A DNA stretch of 64,000 nt, taken from Achatina immaculata. Taxonomy: Eukaryota; Mollusca; Gastropoda; Stylommatophora; Achatinidae. Positions 56,545 to 64,000 of this stretch are shown piece by piece (the stretch's first letter is position 1; every line of letters starts with the position of its first letter). Below the pieces are notes generated by a model that worked only from the letters and a program-made list of their open reading frames with translations, did no database searches and was not told the origin of the DNA. The stretch covers positions 27,523,084 to 27,587,083 of the forward strand of contig CM019719.1 of the NCBI GenBank assembly GCA_009760885.1, read 5' to 3'. The translations under genes were made by a program, and so were the position numbers.

Positions 56545-57580
56545 GAACTCGCGAACCATCCATAGTTGACCACTTGCGTCAGGTCTGATCAACCATCCAT
56601 AGCTGACCGCTTGCGTCAGGTCTGATCAACCATCCATAGCTGACCGCTTGCGTCAGGTTTGGTGAACCATCCATAGCTGACCACTTGCGTCAGGTTTGGT
56701 GAACCATCCATAGCTGACCGCTTGCGTCAGATTTAGTGAACCATCCATAGCTGACCGCTTGCGTCAGGTTTGGTGAACCATCCATAGCTGACCGCTTGCG
56801 TCAGGTTTGGTGAACCATCCATAGCTGACCATTTGCGTCAGGTTTGGCGAACCATCCATAGCTGACCACTTGCGTCAGGTTTGGCGAACCATCCATAGCT
56901 GACCACTTGCGTCAGGTTTGGTGAACCATCCATAGCTGACCGCTTGCGTCAGATTTAGTGAACCATCCATAGCTGACCGCTTGCGTCAGGTTTGGTGAAC
57001 CATCCATAGCTGACCATTTGCGTCAGGTTTGGCGAACCATCCATAGCTGACCACTTGCGTCAGGTTTGGCGAACCATCCATAGCTGACCACTTGCGTCAG
57101 GTTTGGTGAACCATCCATAGCTGACCACTTGCGTCAGGTTTGGTGAACCATCCATAGCTGACCACTTGCGTCAGGTTTGGTGAACCATCCATAGCTGACC
57201 ACTTGCGTCAGGTTCGGTGAACCATCTATAGCTGACCACTTGCATCAGGTTTGGTGAACCATCCATAGCTGACCACTTGCATCAGGTTTGGTGAACCATC
57301 CATAGCTGACCACAACCCTGTTCTAGCTCTCCAGTAACAGGCATAGCCTGGCTAACTGGGCAGAGATCGTATAGTCTCCATGGCAGTGGAGTCTGCTGAA
57401 GAGGCATTACATCTTCCTTGCTTTTTTTTATCTCCTTTCAAGGCCTAAAAGAACAGCCACCATACCCTTCGCACCATTCAACACGAGGCATTGCCACAAC
57501 ACCTTCATCACATCGGCTGCAGAGTGCAACTGCTCGAACTTCTTTGGAGAACTAAGAACAAGAATAAAGAACAAAGAAGA
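56545..57580 (-). repeat. R1 dispersed element, copy 4, with 37-bp array expanded from its distal block
   Basis: On the minus strand, in R1 order: a decayed CTT head (57580-57555), the proximal block (CAGCCGATGTGATGAAGGTG, CCTCGTGTTGAATGG), the middle block (GTTAGCCAGGCTATGCCTGT, 57358-57339) and, in place of one distal block, about 20 copies of a 37-bp unit (56545-57315) containing CCATCCATAGCTGACC. The unit's complement (ACCTGACGCAAG...GCTATGGATGG) matches the distal block at 7190-7220. A rare CAGATTTAGTG variant recurs 222 bp (six units) apart. Confidence 0.85.
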
Positions 57581-58314
57581 ATAAAATGCAGTTGGAGTGT
57601 TTCTCTGTTGTCCTTTTCTTTGTCTCGTTCTTGTTTACATTTTGAAGAATTGTTTTCACTTTTATTTTTCTTTTCTCTTCTCACTTGGATATGAGTGATC
57701 TAATTCTCACACAGTCTGTTTCTCTCAAGTTCGTTATTGCTCACTCTGCGAATATGTCACAACTAATCCCGTGACCCCCCGCATCATTAAATAGTCACGC
57801 CATCTAACTTGCGTATGTTTCCTGCAAGATTTACATCCTTCTTCCCATCAACCTCCACCTGTCAACGCGTGGCACTCCTTTAAATCTCCGTCACAAATTT
57901 TACCTGCCGCAAGTAGGCAAGCCTCCATTCACACCTGCAGCCCTTCCAAAAATTAGTTTATTACTTGCTTGCCCTACGCGTTCTCGTCGACCTGAATGTT
58001 CACAAGTGTAAATATCAGATTCGTTCGCAATATGTAAACAGTGTATATCCTTGCATCTTCTGGGCATTACTTCTTTTGAATCACTGACTTATATCAGAAA
58101 ACTTTAGAAAAACAGTATTTTGATATGAGACTGTTGAGAAACGTAATACAGTGTCATACTTTACAGAAAAGAAAGTTTCCGACATTTTGACGAAAAAGTT
58201 GCACAATTACATTTTTAACCTTTAGATAAGAGATATTTTATATCTTAGATAAATGTAGATACATTTCAGGAAACAATAGACTGCTATTAACTTTCGTAAA
58301 GGCCAGAGGAGGCG
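57581..58314. other. no gene seen
   Basis: No recognised feature. Confidence 0.5.
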
Positions 58315-58388
58315 GCCCAGTGACCCAGCTATAGAGATGAGTGCCTGGCTTCTTCTGGAACTGGGGAAGGAAAGGTGGCCGGGTGCGA
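58315..58388 (+). mobile_element. SINE B core fragment
   Basis: GTGACCCAGCTATAGAGATG, then a GTGCCTGG word, GGGGAAGGAAAGGTGGCCGG and GTGCG align with the core of SINE B (complement of about 37950-38025). No tRNA head is visible. A hAT-like CAGAGGTTCCCAAACGTGT follows at 58391. Confidence 0.5.
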
Positions 58389-58491
58389 AGCAGAGGTTCC
58401 CAAACGTGTTCAGACTAGGGCACACTTGAAACAAAACAAAACAAAAAAAAACAAAAACTGTGTTCTTAATGCTGGACTCTCGTGCAGTTAA

Positions 58492-58493
<2 letters not shown>

Positions 58494-58550
<57 letters not shown>
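58494..58550. repeat. (TA)n microsatellite
   Basis: About 28 TA units. Confidence 0.97.
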
Positions 58551-58552
<2 letters not shown>

Positions 58553-59228
58553 AATGAAAAAAAAACTGAGTTACATTATACAATGCATTCTTTCCAATGT
58601 GGATTGTTAGCCTTGCTTAAAGGCACTGATCTTTGGCTTTTTGAGCTCAAATTTCCTTGGGACTAATAAGTAAATTTGCTGTGAGATCCGTACCTGGCAG
58701 GTGTTTGTCAAATTTGTAAACAAGAATGCTCTGTAATTTGGTGAATAGAAAAACTACTCTATACACTTGGCGACACACCTCTAGCTCTCTCGCGGCACAC
58801 CGTTTGAAAGACTATGCATTAGTGTATCGACAGATCGGTGAAAATATGGGCACTGACACCTTTTCCTTTAGACGCCTCTATGACATAAGAGAGGTACCTA
58901 AACATCGCCACAGACTGTCATACATGGTTTCCTATATCTTATACGTTCCATATGAGATCACATCTGATTGGATAAACGATAATGCAGAGATAACTGTAGA
59001 TTTTGATTGGATTAAACGCAAATCAAATCACGGGCGTAAAAGGGCAACCATATTCTGTTTAGTTTAACAGATTTAGTGAAGCCAAACTAAACAAATCAAA
59101 AGACAAGACGTACATGTTGATTGGAGGACAATCTTACTGTTCATTATTTTTTTTTCCTCATTGGATAGACTGGAACAGAAACACGCCCACACACGCAAAC
59201 ACAGGTAGGAGAACATTCTTGAGTACAC
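58551..59228. other. no convincing gene
   Basis: ORF 58726-59067 (113 codons, mixed composition, MLCNLVNRKTTLYTWRHTSS) is one of the longer non-repeat ORFs, but I recognise no family and no splice sites. Confidence 0.3.
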
Positions 59229-59420
59229 CTTGTGACGTCAGATCTCTGTTTACGGTGAACGAACTGGGGATACAAGTCTGATGACGCTGGCCCGAGCGTC
59301 ACGCCGAAGACAAAAGATGAATTGCCAGTCAACGTAGAACTGCTGTCAGTAGTCTTTTGTACGCTGAAGAATATCTTGAGCAGAAGATCGAAGTAACCTT
59401 GGAGATGTTCAGAGCACAGG
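59229..59420 (-). CDS. weak candidate internal exon
   Basis: The minus strand has an acceptor-like TTACCCTCTAG at 59421 and a moderate donor (ACAAG then GTGTAC) at 59228. The frame between reads LCSEHLQGYFDLLLKIFFSV, QKTTDSSSTLTGNSSFVFGV and TLGPASSDLYPQFVHR, which looks like protein, with no repeats. No family was recognised. Confidence 0.25.
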
Positions 59421-59537
59421 CTAGAGGGTAATACTGTCCGCATTGTATTGCCTTCTCATTGCAAGGCAGCTGATCAGGCTAACTCCACCACCCTGCCATC
59501 GCTGCCCAGTTAACCATGTTGTGAAATAGTAGTTAGC

Positions 59538-59597
59538 ACATTAACTCTTTTCCTGCTGTGTGCGACACATTAACTCTTTTCCTGCTGTGTGCGACTT
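59538..59597. repeat. 28-bp direct duplication
   Basis: ACATTAACTCTTTTCCTGCT occurs twice in tandem (28-bp offset). Confidence 0.95.
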
Positions 59598-60944
59598 AAA
59601 TAGCTTTGTTTTTTTTTAATTACAAAAAGAAACTGTTAATAAAAGTTTTTACTCCGTTTCTTGAAGATTCAAATTTTGAAATACAATATGAACTAAATAC
59701 ACATTATGTTATTTGCCGATAAAAACATGGTGGATGTGTTTATTATTGCGCTGTTTGTATGGTCTTTGGCTTTCTTTTGCCTAGCGGGAATGAATTATAA
59801 TTGGGAACGCTGGCTCTGAATATTGATAATGTATGTTCGGATGGCGAAAAATATCGGGTTTCATCGTTGTAACTGCTATCAGTGTCTGAAATGATTAATT
59901 GATACTCACGTAGAAAAACATTCACGGGGGCCCACATTAGCGTAGACCAGGAGTGAGTTAACAAAGAGAAACTAAATACCAACGGCAAACGCACGTGGGT
60001 AATTAATTACACGACAAAGGGGAAACTGAGTGCAAATTGCGCCACAAGAAACAAACAAGGGTCCCGGACAAGAGTCCTCCATGGGCACTCAAACTGAGCC
60101 AACCCTTCCACCAAAATGTCTGCTAATCACATCCATCACAATCCGAGAAATTAGAAGTAAATAAAGATGAAGCAGAAGAAGCAAGGCAACGAAAATAAGA
60201 ACGAGCCGCTAATGTATTCTTCGTCTGAATGCTGCCATCTGCTTTAGTATAACAAGAAGCTTTGATAATACTACACACGAGGAAACACACATCGACTCTT
60301 GTCGCCATAGCTTACTGGCATGTGACAGAAAGCGCTTCTACAGCATCGCTTTGCTTGGAAAGGTTTTATAGATTGTAACATTTATCTAGCACCGTTATAA
60401 CACTTTCTGTTGGGTTGTCTTTTACGCTGTTCTTTGATGTTTTTTTTTTCTTTATCTTTATGATTAATGTTAACATTGTATTAAGAACCATCAACGTTCT
60501 TCTGATACTTGGTCTAACAAATATTTAATGTGTTCACAAAGACATCAAGCAACAAAAGAAATCCATTCATAATTATGAATGATATTTGATTCTATAAATA
60601 AAGGCCAGCACAATACCTCATGTCAGGAAATATAGCTTTCTAAAAGACATGTTGCTAGTTAAGCTCTGTAGATCAGTTCTGGCAGCTCCTAACATTTATT
60701 CTTAATCCGCTCTATCTTTGGTTTGTGTGGTCTTCTCTCGATGGACTCAGTTCTAACTCTGACTATGTACCGTTCTGGCTGTGGATATTTCCTAAACTGC
60801 TGCCATCTGTTCTGCTCTATAATACTTGTAGCTCTAATCATTTCTACTTCTGCCTCTCTTAACCTACGCCTGTCTTGTCCGAAGACGGAGAGGAACCTCT
60901 TCTTCTCTCCTTGTCATCTGCCTTTATCCTTTTTGTTCCTTCTA
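59598..60944. other. no gene seen
   Basis: Several short ORFs without support. No element was recognised. Confidence 0.45.
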
Positions 60945-61385
60945 TTCCTCCGTCCCCTCTGCTCCTCTGTTTTCCTGTTTTTCTGTCCAATCTGCTCCTG
61001 AGTCTTCCTGTCTCCTGTTTTTCTGTCCAATCTGCTCCTCAGTCTTCCTGTCTCCTGCTTTTCTGTCCAATCTGCTCCTCTGTTTTCCTGTCTCCTGTTT
61101 CTCTGTCCAATCTGCTCCTGAGTCTTCCTGTCTCCTGTTTTTCTGTCCAATATGCTCCTCAGTCTTTCTGTCTCCTGTTTCTCTGTCCAATCTGTTCCTC
61201 TGTTTTCCTGTCTCCTGTTTCTCAACCCACTCTGTTCCTCTGTCTCTCCTGTTTCTCAGTCCATTACGTTCCTCTGTTTTCCTGCCTCCTGTTTCTCACC
61301 CCACTCTGCTCCTCTATCTTCCTGTCTCCTGTTTCTCTGTCCATTACGTTCCTCTGTTTCTCTTCTTCTCTATCTCGCTGTCTCT
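60945..61385. repeat. 40-bp minisatellite, ~11 copies
   Basis: Units with TTCTGTCCAATCTGCTCCTC and TCTTCCTGTCTCCTG at 40-bp spacing (60981, 61021, 61061 and onwards), diverging to the right. The Ser/Leu/Cys and Arg/Lys/Glu ORFs are artefacts. Confidence 0.95.
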
Positions 61386-62359
61386 AAGCAATCTTCCCTC
61401 ACTTATATACCGACCATGTCTGTCTTTCAGTCGTATATGCTGTCATCTAAGACCAACCCACAAAGTTAGCAATTTGTCATCTTGTCATCACATGTTTTCC
61501 TTTCTCCTTGGATAAAACAGGTAAAAAAAAAGTCAATCCGGTCATCAAGTCCGTCCTTCTTCTAGGCGTACTTCCATGTACCTGCCCGCTGCGTGTCAAA
61601 ATATAGTCACATGTCATTTCAAATGCAATGGGTTATTATCCAGTGGGTCCAGCAATTGTAGTAAATGCCGATTATCAAATATCAATAGTTCCGTGAGACC
61701 ATGACGTTGAACAAAGACCCCTGGATACCTCTTTGATCAAGGACCAAACGTTCACTTTGACGACTTTGATCTAGTTAAGCCAGTCAACGAGCAGGGGAGG
61801 TAATCTAAATTTATTAGGGGAATTAATCATGATTGTTTGAACTAGGGTCAGTTAACGAGCAGCCGACCTGGCTAGTGTGTTCTACGCTGGCAGCAGTTGA
61901 AACAAGCGGAGTTTCCACAGGACTTTACGAAAGTCTTTACCCGCCAGATCTTCAGCTGAGTACAGCTGCCTTTGATTTTCAGGGATTGTCTGCGAGTGAT
62001 GGAATAACCTGCTACCTGTTGTGCCTTCTGGGCTGAGCGTTAAACAAACGCTTATGATTCACAAGACGGTCTTGATGTCTCACTAAGTAGTCTGTGATAT
62101 GACGAAGTGAATGACTTGATAGAAACAGTGAAGCGGAGAATGTGAGTACGTTCATAGCAACGTCAGTGTTGCAACAAAGACAACCGATGAACAATAAGAA
62201 TAAATTATATGCACGTAAGGTTCATGAACAATAATTCAGCCACAGAAATTATTTTACATTTAATGAAACACTTTGGATATCAGCAGTTGTTATAAATTTA
62301 TGAATTCTCAACAGCTACAAATATGTGATAAAATGTGTCTGTAAATGCAAGACTGCCAT
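61386..62359. other. no convincing gene
   Basis: The open frame 61833-62036 reads MFELGSVNEQPTWLVCSTLA with balanced composition, but no splice evidence. Nothing else was recognised. Confidence 0.35.
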
Positions 62360-62512
62360 CATTAATACAGACATACACAACATTAATACAGACATACACA
62401 ACATTAATACAGACATGCACAACATTAATAAAGGGATGCACAACATTAATACAGACATGCACAACATTAATGCAGACATAAACAACATTAATACATACAT
62501 ACACAACATTTA
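62360..62512. repeat. 21-bp minisatellite, 7-8 copies
   Basis: The unit ATTAATACAGACATACACAA plus C is repeated every 21 bp. The 7-residue periodic ORFs on both strands are artefacts. Confidence 0.95.
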
Positions 62513-63118
62513 CACATCTGCCAAGGTACTTTGCATTACATCATCGGACTTGATTGTCGACATATTGTCTTACTGAGGTCGACTTAGCAAATCTATATTA
62601 CCAGTATATAGTAGAAATGTGAGCGAAGGTTTTGCGTAACATTTAAAACCAAGCGAGGGATAACGTGTAGCTGGGCTGCTGCAGCTATCAGTGTTCATCC
62701 ATTTGAAAAACGTTGGGAATCACTGCAGGATACCATGTAGATGACTCCCTACATGACAAATCACACTTGCAAGCCAATTGTTTCTAAAGTTGTCTACGTC
62801 ATCACACAGAAGTATAGAAAGCTTATGGAAACAGTGAGTACTCTACGGGCAGTTAGCCACTTTGTACAATTCAAGTGTCACCCAGTTCACTTTTAGGGGA
62901 TTTTCCACCTCACTTAAGTTAACCTGACCTTTAACATCTTGAACCTTTTCATCTGGAGTAGGTCAAGGCATTCTGCAGCTGCTCGCGGCGGAAATCTGCC
63001 CGCAGTACTCACGTCCACAATTACAGCACGCGAAAGGACTCGTGTGCTAATTTTTCTTTAGCACAAAAATGATGGCATGTGCTAATAATAGTAACAAAAT
63101 GAATATAAGGTGTGGCAC
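62513..63118. other. no gene; possible hAT-like terminus
   Basis: AACGTTGGGAATCACTG at 62709-62725 resembles a reversed hAT-type terminus. Nothing else was recognised. Confidence 0.4.
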
Positions 63119-63262
63119 TGTTTATATATCACGCGTATATGTTCCAGTCAAAACATTTATATATCACGCGTATATGTTCCAGTCAAGATATTTATATATC
63201 ACGCGCATATGTTCCAGTCAAAACATTTATATATCACGCGTATATGTTCCGGTCAAGACACT
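63119..63262. repeat. 35-bp minisatellite, 4 copies
   Basis: TTTATATATCACGCGTATAT recurs every 35 bp with CAAAACA or CAAGATA ends. Confidence 0.97.
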
Positions 63263-63414
63263 TTCTATTTTTAATATTCAGCTCTGGAAAACTCGTTGGT
63301 ATTGGTAGTGGTCTGTGTTGAAAGAGCAGACGAGGAAGCAACAAGAGCTCCTTCACTACCAAATATTATAGCTCTGATGCGGTATCTTCTTCGAAACAGA
63401 CTCGTTGAAACTCC

Positions 63415-63890
63415 AGGTTCTCTGCTGCTGTATCTTTAAGAAGAAAAAAAAACGACTGGCTGAAACTCCGCGTTCTCTGCTGCTGTATCCTTAAGAAAAA
63501 AAACACAACAACTGGTTGAGGCTCCAGGTTCTCTGCTGCTGTATCCTTAAGAAAAAAAAAACGACTGGTTGAAGCTCCAGGTTCTCTACTGCTATATCCT
63601 TAAGAAAAAAAAAACGACTGGTTGAAGCTCCAGGTTCTCTACTGCTATATCCTTAAGAAAAAAAAACGACTGGTTGAAGCTCAGGTTCTCTACTGCTATA
63701 TCCTTAAGAAAAAAAACGACTGGTTGAAGCTCCAGGTTCTCTACTGCTATATCCTTAAGAAAAAAAAACGACTGGTTGAAGCTCCAGGTTCTCTACTGCT
63801 ATATCCTTAAGAAAAAAAAAACGACTGGTTGAAGATCCAGGTTCTCTGCTGCTGTATCCTTAAGAAAAAAAAAAGATTGGTTGAAGCTCC
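63415..63890. repeat. ~54-bp minisatellite with internal A-tract, 9 copies
   Basis: Units contain GTTCTCTGCTGCTGTATCCT, TAAG, an A-run of varying length, and CGACTGGTTGAAGCTCCAG. A-tract length changes the period from unit to unit. Confidence 0.95.
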
Positions 63891-64000
63891 CAAGTTTTGT
63901 GCGGAGATGAAATGGGGTTACAGTTTATAACACCATCGACTAACAGAAGTGGAGCTTGGAAATGGTCTTGCCCATTTCTGTAAACTGGCCCTGCTAACTA

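Noticed and set aside
58391..58820. A complete hAT MITE between CAGAGGTTCCCAAACG and CGTTTGAAAGACTATG
   Set aside because: The ends match only partly and no 8-bp target duplication is visible; kept only as an orphan terminus.

Overview
The window looks like non-coding, repeat-dominated DNA from an animal nuclear genome. Evidence: spliced-exon signals (GT/AG with conserved phase), tRNA-derived SINEs, 3'-end fragments of several non-LTR retrotransposons (LINEs), two mariner DNA transposons, and very many micro- and minisatellites. There are no operons, no bacterial-type genes and no long intact host ORF. A mollusc (gastropod-like) is my best guess from the repeat style, but that is inference, not a sequence identification.

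Layout. 0-14 kb: an inverted pair of tRNA-containing SINEs (1.98-2.31 and 6.52-6.83 kb), LINE scraps, two copies of a (CTT)n-headed dispersed element (here R1) and one of a second (R2), then a 5'-truncated LINE (10.39-12.80 kb, minus) inserted cleanly into a ~50-bp minisatellite. 14-21 kb: a convincing first coding exon (+, 14.18-14.50 kb), a huge hierarchical 47-bp satellite, a near-identical ~2.04-kb tandem duplication, and a two-exon minus-strand gene fragment (20.47-21.04 kb) whose 355-bp intron is almost entirely a 21-bp minisatellite. 21-35 kb: minisatellites (29, 34, 39, 30, 37, 61 and 27 bp), LINE relics, and a third dispersed element (R3) with an AATAAA-like 3' end and a tetranucleotide tail. 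35-40 kb: mariner A nested in R3, a tRNA-SINE, then mariner B. 40-64 kb: more R1/R2 copies, a 1.6-kb 38-bp array, a minus-strand LINE end, possible exons and promoter-like islands, and further simple and tandem repeats.

The unifying observation is that tandem arrays grow out of mobile elements. The 34-bp array at 23.4 kb and the 37-bp array at 56.5 kb are both amplified from the same distal part of R1; the 47-bp satellite matches part of R2; a 740-bp tetranucleotide array abuts the R3 tail; and one LINE carries three separate tandem amplifications inside its reverse-transcriptase ORF. I see no evidence for a novel enzymatic or defence system. The host gene pieces are not identifiable from what is visible.
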